Under the pieces are notes generated by a model. The model saw only the letters and a list, made by a program, of their open reading frames with translations. It did not search any database and had not been told where the DNA came from. Shown piece after piece: positions 24,523 through 32,877 of a stretch of DNA of 64,000 nt (position 1 is the stretch's first letter; every line of letters begins with the position of its first letter). The stretch is from Galbitalea sp036271875 (GTDB lineage: Bacteria > Actinomycetota > Actinomycetes > Actinomycetales > Microbacteriaceae): the NCBI GenBank assembly GCA_036271875.1, contig DATAZU010000038.1:16871-80870 (forward strand), written 5' to 3'. Made by a program: the position numbers and the translations under genes.

Positions 24523-26058
24523 ATGTCTTCGAATTCGCTATCAGCGTCACCACAGGCGCTTCCCAACAGATGGCTGACCCTCACGACCGTGGCGCTCGCC
24601 CAGTTGATGGTCATCCTCGACTCAACCGTCGTCAACATCGCGCTCCCGCATGCCCAGGCCGACCTCGGCTTCTCTAACGGCGACCGCCAGTGGGTCGTTA
24701 CGGCGTACTCCCTCGCATTCGGAAGCCTGCTGCTTCTCGGCGGCCGTCTCTCCGATCTCATCGGTCGCAAGCGCACCTTCATGATCGGCCTCATTGGCTT
24801 CGCTCTCGCCTCCGCTCTCGGTGGCGCGGCCCCGACGTTCGGCTGGCTGGTTGCCGCGCGCGCCCTGCAGGGCGGATTCGGCGCGGTGCTCGCGCCCGCT
24901 GCTCTCGCCGTCCTGACAACGACGTTCACGATCCCGAAGGAGCGCGCACGCGCCTTCGGCGTCTGGGGCGCCATTGCCGGTGCCGGTGGTGCGATCGGCC
25001 TGCTGCTCGGCGGCCTCCTGACCCAGGATCTCAACTGGCGCTGGAATCTCTATATCAACGTCGCCATCGCGGTTGTGGCCGTCATCGGCGCGATCATCTT
25101 CGTGCCTTCGCACATCCAACTCGGTGTTCGTCCGAAGCTCGATGTACCCGGAACCATTCTTGTCTCGGGCGGACTGTTCTTCCTTGTCTACGGATTCTCG
25201 AATGCGTACACCGACGGATGGGGCGCCGCCGACTCGTGGGGCATGCTCATTGCCGCGGGCGTCCTGCTGATCGCGTTCGTGCTCTGGCTGCGTCGGGCGA
25301 CACATCCGCTGCTGCCGCTGCACGTCATCCTCGACCGCAACCGCGGTGCGGCGTACACCTCGATTCTTCTGGCCGCCGTTGGCATGTTTGCGATCTTCCT
25401 GTTCGTGACCTACTACCTGCAGACCACGCTGGACTACACGCCGATCCAGACCGGACTCTCGTTCCTGCCCATGGTCGGATGCCTCATCGTCGCCGCGCAG
25501 CTGGGCACGAACTTCCTGGTTCCACGACTCGGACCGAAGGTGCTCGTGCCGATCGGCATGGTTCTCGCGGCGAGCGGGATGCTCTGGCTGACGCAGCTCG
25601 GTGTGCACAGCACGTACGTTGCCGACATCATGCCGCCGCTGATGCTGGTCGGATTCGCGATGGGCACGATCATGCCCGCCTCGATGCAGACCGCCACCCT
25701 CGGGGTCGAGCGGGCGTACGCCGGCGTCGCATCCGCGCTGGTCAACACCAGCCAGCAGGTTGGTGGCTCAATCGGAACGGCCCTGCTTAACACGCTCGCG
25801 GCATCCGCCCTCACGGCATACCTTACGGCGAACCCGCCGCTGGCCAACACCAAGCCGGCGCTCGCGGAAGCGCTCGGAAATGCCGCGGTGCACAGCTACG
25901 CGATTGCCTACACGTGGGGCGCCGGATCGTTCGCGCTCGGAGCTGTGATCGCTGTGTTCCTGTTCCGCCGTCGCGGCCAGGGCGTCTCGCTCAGCAACGC
26001 GCACGCACCCGTCACCGGTAAGGTGCCGACCGCGCCGGAGCCGGTCGCGGCCCACTAG
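24523..26058 (+). CDS. DHA2-family multidrug MFS transporter (EmrB/QacA type)
   Basis: This 511-residue protein has about 14 hydrophobic segments. It contains motif D1 (LTTVALAQLMVILDSTVVNI), motif A (GGRLSDLIGRKRTF) and motif C (GAIAGAGGAIGLLLGGLL), as in proton-driven drug exporters of the EmrB/QacA group. It is divergent from a TetR regulator, supporting a drug- or metabolite-efflux role. No ribosome-binding site is present before the ATG, and a -10 box ends seven bases upstream, which points to leaderless translation. The substrate is unknown. Confidence 0.93.
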   Translation: MSSNSLSASPQALPNRWLTLTTVALAQLMVILDSTVVNIALPHAQADLGFSNGDRQWVVTAYSLAFGSLLLLGGRLSDLIGRKRTFMIGLIGFALASALGGAAPTFGWLVAARALQGGFGAVLAPAALAVLTTTFTIPKERARAFGVWGAIAGAGGAIGLLLGGLLTQDLNWRWNLYINVAIAVVAVIGAIIFVPSHIQLGVRPKLDVPGTILVSGGLFFLVYGFSNAYTDGWGAADSWGMLIAAGVLLIAFVLWLRRATHPLLPLHVILDRNRGAAYTSILLAAVGMFAIFLFVTYYLQTTLDYTPIQTGLSFLPMVGCLIVAAQLGTNFLVPRLGPKVLVPIGMVLAASGMLWLTQLGVHSTYVADIMPPLMLVGFAMGTIMPASMQTATLGVERAYAGVASALVNTSQQVGGSIGTALLNTLAASALTAYLTANPPLANTKPALAEALGNAAVHSYAIAYTWGAGSFALGAVIAVFLFRRRGQGVSLSNAHAPVTGKVPTAPEPVAAH

Positions 26059-26068
26059 TTCCAGCTCG

Positions 26069-26122
26069 GTGCTCCTCGACGAGTCGGTAGGCTTAACAGT
26101 CAGCCCATTCGTCGAGGAGCAC
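26069..26122. promoter_or_regulatory. Inverted repeat covering the gnd ribosome-binding site
   Basis: GTGCTCCTCGACGA (26069-26082) is a perfect inverse of TCGTCGAGGAGCAC (26109-26122) with a 26-nt loop. The right arm contains GAGGAG, the Shine-Dalgarno site of gnd (ATG 26127). If both arms are on one transcript, for example read-through from the MFS gene, the site would be hidden. As DNA it could be an operator. Confidence 0.7.
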
Positions 26123-26126
26123 TGTC

Positions 26127-27587
26127 ATGTCTGAATCCACCAAGGCCACTGCGAACATCGGGGTCGTCGGCCTCGCCGTCATGGGATCGAACCTCGCGCG
26201 CAATCTTGCCTCGCGAGAGGGCAACACGGTCGCGGTCTACAACCGCACGTATGCCAAGACCCAGACGCTGGTGAAGGAGCATCCCGAGGCCAACTTCGTG
26301 GCATCGGAGGACATCAAGGATTTTGTCGCCTCGCTCGAAAAGCCGCGCGCCGCACTCATCATGGTGCAGGCCGGGGCGGGGACGGATGCCGTCATCGACG
26401 AGCTCTCCGAGCTGTTCGAGCCCGGCGACATCATCATCGACGGCGGCAACTCGCTGTTCACCGACACCATCCGCCGGGAAAAGGCGGCGCGCGACAGGGG
26501 CCTGAACTTCGTCGGAACTGGAATCTCCGGCGGCGAGGAGGGCGCGCTCAAGGGACCCTCGATCATGCCGGGAGGTTCGGTCGAGGCCTACGAGAAGCTG
26601 GGCCCAATCTTCGAGTCGATCGCGGCGATCGCCGAGGGCGAGCCGTGCGTGACGCACGTCGGTACGGATGGCGCCGGCCACTTCGTGAAGATGATCCACA
26701 ACGGCATCGAGTACGCAGACATGCAACTCATCGCCGAGGCATACGACCTCATCCGCCACGGCACGGGAGCGACGCCGGCCGAGATCGCCGACATCTTCAC
26801 CGAGTGGAACAAGGGCGAACTCGAGTCGTACCTCATCGAGATCACGGCCGAGGTGCTCAAGCAGGTGGATGCGTCTACGGGCAAACCGCTCGTCGACGTC
26901 ATCCTCGACCAGGCCGGATCGAAGGGGACGGGAGTCTGGACGGTGCAGAACGCGCTGGCTCTCGGCATCCCCGTCTCGGGTATCGCCGAAGCCGTGTTTG
27001 CCCGCGCGCTGTCGTCCAAGCCGGAACAGCGGAAGGCCGCATCCGATCTTCCCGGGCCAGCCAAGCCATGGGTTGTCGAGGATCGCACGCAGTTCATCGA
27101 GGATGTTCGCCGCGCGCTCTACGCCTCGAAGATGATCGCGTACAGCCAGGGCTTTGACGCCATCGTCGCCGGCGCAGAGGAATACAACTGGGACATCAAG
27201 AAAGGCAACATCGCCAAGATCTGGCGGGGCGGCTGCATCATTCGCGCGCAGTTCCTGAACCGAATCACGGATGCATACGAGGAGAACCCCGGACTCGTCG
27301 CGCTGCTCACTGCGCCTTACTTCACGGCTGCAATTGAGGGCGCGCAGGAGTCGTGGCGCACCGTTGTCGCACACGCGGCCATGGCCGGCATCCCGACGCC
27401 CGCGTTCTCGTCGTCACTCGCGTACTACGACGGCATCCGTGCCGAACGCCTGCCCGCCGCTCTGGTCCAGGGCCAGCGCGACTTCTTCGGCGCGCACACG
27501 TACAAGCGCGTCGACAAGCCGGGCGTCTTCCACACCCTATGGTCGGGCGACCGCTCCGAGATAGAGACCACCCCGTCCGCCCACTAG
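26127..27587 (+). CDS. gnd: 6-phosphogluconate dehydrogenase, decarboxylating
   Basis: Gnd oxidises 6-phosphogluconate to ribulose 5-phosphate and CO2, usually with NADP, in the pentose phosphate pathway. The N-terminal loop GVVGLAVMGSNLARNLA, IIIDGGNSLFTDT, the signature GTGISGGEEGALKGPSIMPG, the catalytic Lys in HFVKMIHNGIEYADMQ and the C-terminal GIRAERLPAALVQGQRDFFG are all present. The length is 486. GAGGAG lies eight bases before the ATG, inside an inverted repeat. A strong hairpin follows the stop, so it is probably a single-gene unit. No zwf or pgl is adjacent. Confidence 0.97.
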   Translation: MSESTKATANIGVVGLAVMGSNLARNLASREGNTVAVYNRTYAKTQTLVKEHPEANFVASEDIKDFVASLEKPRAALIMVQAGAGTDAVIDELSELFEPGDIIIDGGNSLFTDTIRREKAARDRGLNFVGTGISGGEEGALKGPSIMPGGSVEAYEKLGPIFESIAAIAEGEPCVTHVGTDGAGHFVKMIHNGIEYADMQLIAEAYDLIRHGTGATPAEIADIFTEWNKGELESYLIEITAEVLKQVDASTGKPLVDVILDQAGSKGTGVWTVQNALALGIPVSGIAEAVFARALSSKPEQRKAASDLPGPAKPWVVEDRTQFIEDVRRALYASKMIAYSQGFDAIVAGAEEYNWDIKKGNIAKIWRGGCIIRAQFLNRITDAYEENPGLVALLTAPYFTAAIEGAQESWRTVVAHAAMAGIPTPAFSSSLAYYDGIRAERLPAALVQGQRDFFGAHTYKRVDKPGVFHTLWSGDRSEIETTPSAH

Positions 27588-27594
27588 TTTCCCC

Positions 27595-27651
27595 TGAGGG
27601 GCGGCAGAAGGCCCTAAAAGGTCACGATTTAGGGCTTTCTGCCGCCCCTCA
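27595..27651. terminator. 24-bp hairpin terminator after gnd
   Basis: Arms 27595-27618 and 27628-27651 pair over 24 bp with a single G.T-type mismatch around a 9-nt loop. The stem starts TGAGGGGCGGCAGAAGG. It begins seven bases after the gnd stop. It is far longer than a usual terminator stem and may belong to a dispersed family. Confidence 0.8.
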
Positions 27652-27675
27652 CCAATATGCGGGGATGATAGAGCC

Positions 27676-28050
27676 ATGAGCTTCTACGAGGATGAGCAGC
27701 CTGAGCTGGTCGGCTATGTGCCGATCAACGGCCGTCCTCTGCGATCTCGGCGCCTCTTGATCGCGATGCGCATCGTTGTGGTCGTCGGCGTAGTCGGTCT
27801 CGTACTGCCTGGCGTCATCGGCGAGGTCATGCTGAACTTCCGGGATGCCGCGGAGAGCTGCAAACGCTGGGTCAGCTACGAACATCCGGGCGACCAGTCG
27901 ACCGCGAGCTTTGAGCTGTTCGGGGCGAACGGATCGGGCTGGCAGTGCTACACCGCATCCGACTCGTTCGGCGGCTCGCAGTTCGTCGCTTCGCTCGGCT
28001 GGATACCCGGGCCCCCGGCCATCCCGGCGCGCTCCGGCGTCAACGCGTAG
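27676..28050 (+). CDS. Hypothetical single-pass membrane protein (124 aa)
   Basis: I do not recognise this family. The protein has a cytoplasmic N-terminus with acidic residues (MSFYEDEQPE), a basic stretch RPLRSRRLLIAMR, and one transmembrane helix at about residues 27-49 (VVVVGVVGLVLPGVIGEVML). It also has an outside domain of about 75 residues with two cysteines and several aromatic residues. The positive-inside pattern supports N-in orientation. It lies between the gnd terminator and a long palindrome shared with prs. Codon use fits the neighbours, so I accept it as a gene. Confidence 0.65.
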   Translation: MSFYEDEQPELVGYVPINGRPLRSRRLLIAMRIVVVVGVVGLVLPGVIGEVMLNFRDAAESCKRWVSYEHPGDQSTASFELFGANGSGWQCYTASDSFGGSQFVASLGWIPGPPAIPARSGVNA

Positions 28051-28069
28051 CTGACATCCGCCCCGCCCG

Positions 28070-28157
28070 CACCTGTTGTGCAGGTGTTAGCGACCCCAAG
28101 CGACTTGTTCAATGGGATCGAAGCCCGTTCGGCGGTGAAGTACCTGCACAACCGGTG
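28070..28157. repeat. Long-arm palindrome, CACCTGTTGTGCAGGT family, copy 1
   Basis: CACCTGTTGTGCAGGT (28070-28085) pairs with ACCTGCACAACCGGTGT near 28142-28158, and the left arm is itself a small palindrome. The centre contains GACTTGTTC and CGAAG, also seen in the copy at 38253-38342. It lies between the convergent hypothetical gene and prs. Confidence 0.75.
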
Positions 28158-28170
28158 TGTGGGACGGGTT

Positions 28171-29148
28171 CTAGGCGGCGCCGTCGAACATCGAAGTAAC
28201 CGAGCCGTCGCTGAACACCTCGTGGATGGCGCTCGCGATGAGCGGCGCGATCGGCAGGATGGTCAGGGTCGGGAAGCGGCTCTCCTCCGGGATCGGCAGG
28301 GTGTCGGTGACCACAACCGAGTCGATGAAGTCGCTCTGCAGGATCTCGCTGGCCGGATCCGAGAACACCGCGTGCGTCGCGGCGACAATGACCCCGAGCG
28401 CCCCGGCCTGCTTGAGCGCCTCGGCCGCCTTCACGATCGTGCCACCCGTGTCGATGATGTCGTCAACGATCAGGCAGACGCGGCCGTCGACCTCGCCGAC
28501 GATCTCGTGCACCGTGACCTTGTTCGCGATCATCGGATCGCGACGCTTGTGGATGATCGCCAGCGGCGCTCCGAGCTTGTCGCTCCAGACATCAGCGACG
28601 CGCACACGGCCCATGTCCGGCGACACGACCGTCAGGGTCGCGGGATCGAGCCGCTCCTGGAAGTGCTTGAGCAGCACGGGCATGGCGAACAGGTGGTCGA
28701 CGGGGCCGTCGAAGAATCCCTGGATCTGCGCCGCGTGCAGGTCAACGCTCATGATCCTGTCGGCGCCAGCGGCCTTGAACAGGTCAGCGACAAGGCGCGC
28801 GCTGATCGGCTCGCGACCGCGACCCTTTTTGTCTTGCCTGGCATACGGATAGTAGGGGGCGACGACCGTGATCCGCTTGGCGGATGCGCGCTTGAGCGCG
28901 TCGATCATGATCAGCTGCTCCATGAGCCAGTCGTTCACCGGCCGAGTGTGGGACTGGATGACGAACGCATCCGACCCGCGCACGCTCTCGTCGTACCGCG
29001 CATAGAACTCGCTCGAGGCGAAGGTTCGCGCGTCCGTGTGGACCAGATCAGTGCCGAGCTCGCTGGCAATGTCGATTGCGAGCTGCGGATGAGCGCGCCC
29101 CGTGACAATGACCAATCGCTTCTTGCCGCTGGCGGTGATCTCGGCCAC
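28171..29148 (-). CDS. prs: Ribose-phosphate diphosphokinase (PRPP synthase)
   Basis: Prs makes PRPP from ribose 5-phosphate and ATP for nucleotide, His and Trp synthesis. It has the ATP-binding stretch VVAPYYPYARQDKK, DLHAAQIQGFFDGPVDHL, and the PRPP loop VDDIIDTGGT. I start at GTG 29148 (325 residues), which gives the family N-terminus KKRLVIVTGRAHPQLA and has AGGAAGCGGG upstream; starting further upstream would overlap glmU. It lies 31 bp after glmU, the conserved actinobacterial pair. Confidence 0.96.
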   Translation of the reverse strand: MAEITASGKKRLVIVTGRAHPQLAIDIASELGTDLVHTDARTFASSEFYARYDESVRGSDAFVIQSHTRPVNDWLMEQLIMIDALKRASAKRITVVAPYYPYARQDKKGRGREPISARLVADLFKAAGADRIMSVDLHAAQIQGFFDGPVDHLFAMPVLLKHFQERLDPATLTVVSPDMGRVRVADVWSDKLGAPLAIIHKRRDPMIANKVTVHEIVGEVDGRVCLIVDDIIDTGGTIVKAAEALKQAGALGVIVAATHAVFSDPASEILQSDFIDSVVVTDTLPIPEESRFPTLTILPIAPLIASAIHEVFSDGSVTSMFDGAA

Positions 29149-29179
29149 GTGTCCCGCTTCCTGCCGGCTCCCCGACGGG

Positions 29180-30622
29180 TCAGGCTTTGTCCACGCTGTC
29201 GCCGGATGCTGCTTCCGCCGCTTTCGCGGCTGCAGTGCCCGGACGCTTGGCGAGAGTCCAGCCATCCATATTGCGTTGCGGAGCAACATTGATGGCTAGC
29301 GCGCCGGGCGGAACATCCTTGCGCACCACCGTGCCAGCACCTGTGTAGGCTCCGTCTCCAATAGTAACGGGGGCGACGAACACGTTGTGCGAGCCCGACC
29401 GAACGTGTGAGCCGACGACCGTCTTGTGCTTATTGACTCCGTCGTAGTTTGCCGTGATGGTGCCCGCACCGACGTTCGACTCCTCACCCACGGTCGTGTC
29501 GCCGATGTAGCTCAGGTGCGGCACCTTCGACCCGTTGCCGATGCGCGAATTCTTCGTTTCGACGAACGTGCCGATCTTGCCGTTCTCGCCGAGGTACGTG
29601 CCAGGACGGAGGTAGGCAAACGGCCCGACGGATGCGCCCGTACCGATGACCGCGAGCGTCGCGTCAGTGCGCCGAACGACCGCACCGGCGCCGACCTCAC
29701 AGGAGTCGAGGCTGGTGTCCGGCCCAATGATGGCGCCGCGTTCGATCACGGTTGGGCCGACGAGGATCGTTCCGGGCAGCAGCTCGACGTCTTCCGCGAT
29801 GGTGGCCTGCAGGTCGATCCAGGTCGAATGCGGGTCGAGGATGGTGACGCCGGCGAGTTGCCAGCCACGAACGATCATCTCGTTGAGCCGACGTGCCGTT
29901 TCTGCGAGCTGCACGCGGTCGTTGATCCCTCCGACGATCCAGTTCTCGCTGACCGGAACGGCCGTGACATCCGAACCGGATGCGCTGAGCAAGCCGATCA
30001 CATCGGTCAGGTACTTCTCCCCCTGCGCGTTGTGGGTCGTCACGAGCGCGAGCTTCTCGCGCAGCGGCTCGAGGTGGAAGACGTATGTGCCGGAGTTCAC
30101 CTCGCGGATCTCGAGCTCGTCGTCCGTCGCATCCTTCTGCTCGACGATGCGATCGACAGCGCCATCCGCGGTGCGGACGATGCGGCCGTAGCCGGTCGCG
30201 TCGTCGAAGATCGCGGAGAGCAGCGTGGCAGCGGCACCCCCGTCGCGGTGTGCGAGAAGCAGGCCGGTCAGGGTTCCGGCATCCAGCAGCGGCACGTCCC
30301 CGCTCACGATGAGCACGTCGCCCGCAAATCCCGGTGGGAGGGCGTCGATGCCCTGCTCCACGGCGCGGCCGGTGCCGGGTACCTCATCCTGATCGACGAT
30401 CACGGCCTCGGGCATCAGCTCGAGAACGATTGCGGAAACCGCATCCCGCTCGTGGCGCACGACGACGACGACGTGCACCGGGTCAAGCTCGCGAGCCGTC
30501 GCGAGCACGTGGCCCACGATCGGAACCCCAGCCAACAGATGGAGCACCTTGGGCCGCTCCGACTTCATTCGAGTGCCCTGGCCGGCGGCCAAAACGATGA
30601 CGGCGAGATTGGAATCGGTCAT
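29180..30622 (-). CDS. glmU: Bifunctional GlmU (GlcN-1-P acetyltransferase / GlcNAc-1-P uridylyltransferase)
   Basis: GlmU makes UDP-GlcNAc for peptidoglycan. The N-terminal pyrophosphorylase domain has VIVLAAGQGTRMKSERPKVL and the GDVPLL metal-binding segment. The C-terminal left-handed beta-helix acetyltransferase domain has LRPGTYLGENGKIGTFVETK, NYDGVNKHKT and GSHNVFVAPVTIGDGAYTGA. The length of 480 is normal. It is followed closely by prs. Upstream it is separated from the ABC permease gene by a terminator hairpin, so it has its own promoter in that short gap. Confidence 0.97.
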   Translation of the reverse strand: MTDSNLAVIVLAAGQGTRMKSERPKVLHLLAGVPIVGHVLATARELDPVHVVVVVRHERDAVSAIVLELMPEAVIVDQDEVPGTGRAVEQGIDALPPGFAGDVLIVSGDVPLLDAGTLTGLLLAHRDGGAAATLLSAIFDDATGYGRIVRTADGAVDRIVEQKDATDDELEIREVNSGTYVFHLEPLREKLALVTTHNAQGEKYLTDVIGLLSASGSDVTAVPVSENWIVGGINDRVQLAETARRLNEMIVRGWQLAGVTILDPHSTWIDLQATIAEDVELLPGTILVGPTVIERGAIIGPDTSLDSCEVGAGAVVRRTDATLAVIGTGASVGPFAYLRPGTYLGENGKIGTFVETKNSRIGNGSKVPHLSYIGDTTVGEESNVGAGTITANYDGVNKHKTVVGSHVRSGSHNVFVAPVTIGDGAYTGAGTVVRKDVPPGALAINVAPQRNMDGWTLAKRPGTAAAKAAEAASGDSVDKA

Positions 30623-30647
30623 GAAGTCATTCTCCCGTTAAACCAAG

Positions 30648-30679
30648 AACTCCCCCGAGCGGATCCTCTCGGGGGAGTT
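30648..30679. terminator. Terminator of the sugar ABC transporter operon
   Basis: AACTCCCCCGAG (30648-30659) pairs perfectly with CTCGGGGGAGTT (30668-30679) over an 8-nt loop. On the minus strand the stem is followed by TCTTGGTTT. It sits 15 bp after the permease stop and ahead of glmU. Confidence 0.85.
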
Positions 30680-30693
30680 GCTTGTGTGGATCT

Positions 30694-31962
30694 CTAGGCT
30701 CGACCAGCCGCGACACGCGAGCGACGCGAGAGCGAGTCGACGATCACGGCCACCAGAAGCACGCCACCAGTGATCATGTAGCGGGCATCGGCGTTCAGGC
30801 TCAGCAAGTTGAGGCCACTGTCGATGGCCTGGATAACCAGGATGCCGAGCAGAGCGGACCATGCCGAACCACGGCCACCGAAGAGGCTCGTTCCGCCGAT
30901 GACCGCCGCGGCGATCGCGTCGAGGTTGACATCACCAGTACCGCTCGACTGGGTGGTCTGCCCGAGCGTTCCCATCGCGACCAGTCCACCAATCGCGGCA
31001 AACGCGGAGCACAGGATGAAGATCGACATGTAGACACGGTTGACGCGGATACCAGCGCGGCGAGCCGCTTCCACGTTTCCACCCACAGCGAATACCGAGC
31101 GACCCCACTTGGTGCGAGTCAGCAGGTACTGCATGATCACGACGAGGAACACGAGGAATACGAAGCAGTCCGCGACGCCACCATTCGTGTACGAATCGAG
31201 GTAGGTAACGAGTAGCGCTAGCGCGACGAGGATGAGCGCCGCGGTGACGACGATTCCCACGGTGCCGCGAGCGGACAGGCCCGCCTTACGACGTGCACGA
31301 GCACGAAGCAGCGCGGACAGCGCGTACCCGCCCGCCGCGACGACGACGAGAATGTACGCGACGATCGGAGGCAGATACCACGATTGTGCGAACTGCACCA
31401 TGAAGCTCGTGGTCGGGATGTTGAAGTCACCGACCGGGCCGAGTACACCCAGCTGGATACCGAGCAAGCCGAGCAAGCCGGCGAGCGTGATCACGAAGCT
31501 TGGGACGCTGAACCGCACGAACAGGATTCCGTAAAACACACCGACGGCGCATCCCGCGAGAATCGCCAAGATAATGACTGACCATTCCGGCCAGCCCTGC
31601 TGGATGAGCAAGACACCGAAGATCGCTGATGAGAGACCGCTCATCGAGCCGACCGAGAGGTCGATCTGCCCGAGCAGCAGCACCAGCACAATGCCGACCG
31701 AGATGATTCCGGTCTGCGCGCTGAACAGGAACAGGTTCGAGAGGTTGTAGGCGCCGAGGAAGGTTGGGCTGAGGATCTGGAAGATCACGCATATGATCAC
31801 GAGGCCCACGACCACAGGAAGCGAGCCAAGGTCTCCGGTGCGTATGCGCTTGAACTGCGCAGAGAGGTTCTCGCGAACTCCGGTGGGCTGGATCAGGCGC
31901 TCGTCCTGCAGATCGGATGGTGCGGTCGAATTCTCCGCGACCGGAACGGGGGTCTGTGTCAC
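30694..31962 (-). CDS. Sugar ABC transporter permease (XylH/RbsC family)
   Basis: This 422-residue membrane permease is of the branched-chain/ribose-type (BPD_transp_2) family. It has a cytoplasmic N-terminal tail of about 45 residues and then about ten or more hydrophobic segments. Characteristic stretches are LLLGQIDLSVGSMSGLSS, the coupling region TRTKWGRSVFAVGGNVEAAR, AAVIGGTSLFGGRGS and the ending RYMITGGVLLVAVIVDSL. With the adjacent ATPase and binding protein it forms a monosaccharide importer, most like D-xylose systems. It overlaps the ATPase gene by 4 nt. Exact sugar specificity is not fixed by sequence. Confidence 0.92.
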   Translation of the reverse strand: MTQTPVPVAENSTAPSDLQDERLIQPTGVRENLSAQFKRIRTGDLGSLPVVVGLVIICVIFQILSPTFLGAYNLSNLFLFSAQTGIISVGIVLVLLLGQIDLSVGSMSGLSSAIFGVLLIQQGWPEWSVIILAILAGCAVGVFYGILFVRFSVPSFVITLAGLLGLLGIQLGVLGPVGDFNIPTTSFMVQFAQSWYLPPIVAYILVVVAAGGYALSALLRARARRKAGLSARGTVGIVVTAALILVALALLVTYLDSYTNGGVADCFVFLVFLVVIMQYLLTRTKWGRSVFAVGGNVEAARRAGIRVNRVYMSIFILCSAFAAIGGLVAMGTLGQTTQSSGTGDVNLDAIAAAVIGGTSLFGGRGSAWSALLGILVIQAIDSGLNLLSLNADARYMITGGVLLVAVIVDSLSRRSRVAAGRA

Positions 31963-32783
31963 TTCTTCTTCTCCTCGTTGTGTGCACGGACGGCAGCCTC
32001 GCGGCGCGTGACTACGTTGTCGGTTGCGCCTGTGATGGCGGCGATGATGTCTTCGTAGCTGACATCCGCGATTCGGAACTCTCCGTTGTTGCGTCCGAGT
32101 CGCAGGACGATCGCACGGTCGGCGACCGCCTGGACGTCGGCCAGGTTGTGGCTGATGAGCAGCACGCCGAGGCCACGCTCGCGCAGGCGCTCGATGAGAT
32201 TGAGCACTTCGGCGGTCTGCGCCACACCGAGGGCGGCGGTCGGCTCATCCAGAATCACGATGCTTGGCTCACCAATGAGCGAGCGAGCAATGGCGACCGT
32301 CTGGCGTTGACCACCCGAAAGGGATGCGACCGCGATGCGGACGGACGGGATCTTGGCCGACAGCTGGCGGAGCAGCTCCCACGACCGGCTTTCCATCTCG
32401 ACCTCGTTGAGGGCGAAGTTCCCGATCTCACGACCAAGGAAAAGGTTGGACACGACATCCAGGTTGTCGCAGAGCGCGAGATCCTGGAAGACAGTCGCAA
32501 TACCGAGCGCGCGGGACGCGGTGGGGCTCGGGATGTTCACTACCTTGCCGTGGAAGGTAATGGTCCCGCTGTCCTGCGGGTGGACACCCGCGAGGATCTT
32601 GACGAGCGTGGACTTTCCGGCACCGTTGTCGCCGACGAGGGCGACCACCTCGCCGGGATAGATGTCAAGGTTGATGCCGCTCAGCGCCTGAACCGCACCG
32701 AATCCCTTGCTCACGTCCCTCATCGAGAGAACGGGGTCTGCCGTCTCATGCTTCGCGGACGCCTCTTCAGAAACGAGAGTCAC
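31959..32783 (-). CDS. Sugar ABC transporter ATP-binding protein, single-domain (XylG-like)
   Basis: This ATPase has Walker A GDNGAGKST, signature LSGGQ in ASLSGGQRQTVAIARSL, Walker B IVILDEPTAAL and the switch His in LLISHNL. At 274 residues it has only one ATPase domain, whereas many xylose/ribose importers carry two fused. It would therefore work as a homodimer. I choose GTG 32783 because AAGGAG lies seven bases upstream; a longer frame to 32834 lacks a site. The gene follows an attenuator-like hairpin after the binding-protein gene, which would let the binding protein be made in excess. Confidence 0.9.
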   Translation of the reverse strand: MTLVSEEASAKHETADPVLSMRDVSKGFGAVQALSGINLDIYPGEVVALVGDNGAGKSTLVKILAGVHPQDSGTITFHGKVVNIPSPTASRALGIATVFQDLALCDNLDVVSNLFLGREIGNFALNEVEMESRSWELLRQLSAKIPSVRIAVASLSGGQRQTVAIARSLIGEPSIVILDEPTAALGVAQTAEVLNLIERLRERGLGVLLISHNLADVQAVADRAIVLRLGRNNGEFRIADVSYEDIIAAITGATDNVVTRREAAVRAHNEEKKK

Positions 32784-32818
32784 TGTTACTCCTTTGTGTA
32801 CAGGTCGTGTCGACATAG

Positions 32819-32858
32819 TACGGTCGGGGACCACCCTGTGGGCGATCCCCGACCGGTC
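32819..32858. terminator. Attenuator-like hairpin between binding-protein and ATPase genes
   Basis: ACGGTCGGGGAC (32820-32831) pairs with GATCCCCGACCGGT (32844-32857) around a 12-nt loop. There is no U-run, so partial termination or mRNA 3'-end stabilisation is likelier than full termination. This fits higher expression of the first gene of the transporter operon. Confidence 0.65.
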
Positions 32859-32877
32859 TATCTAGTGCTGCTAGGTG

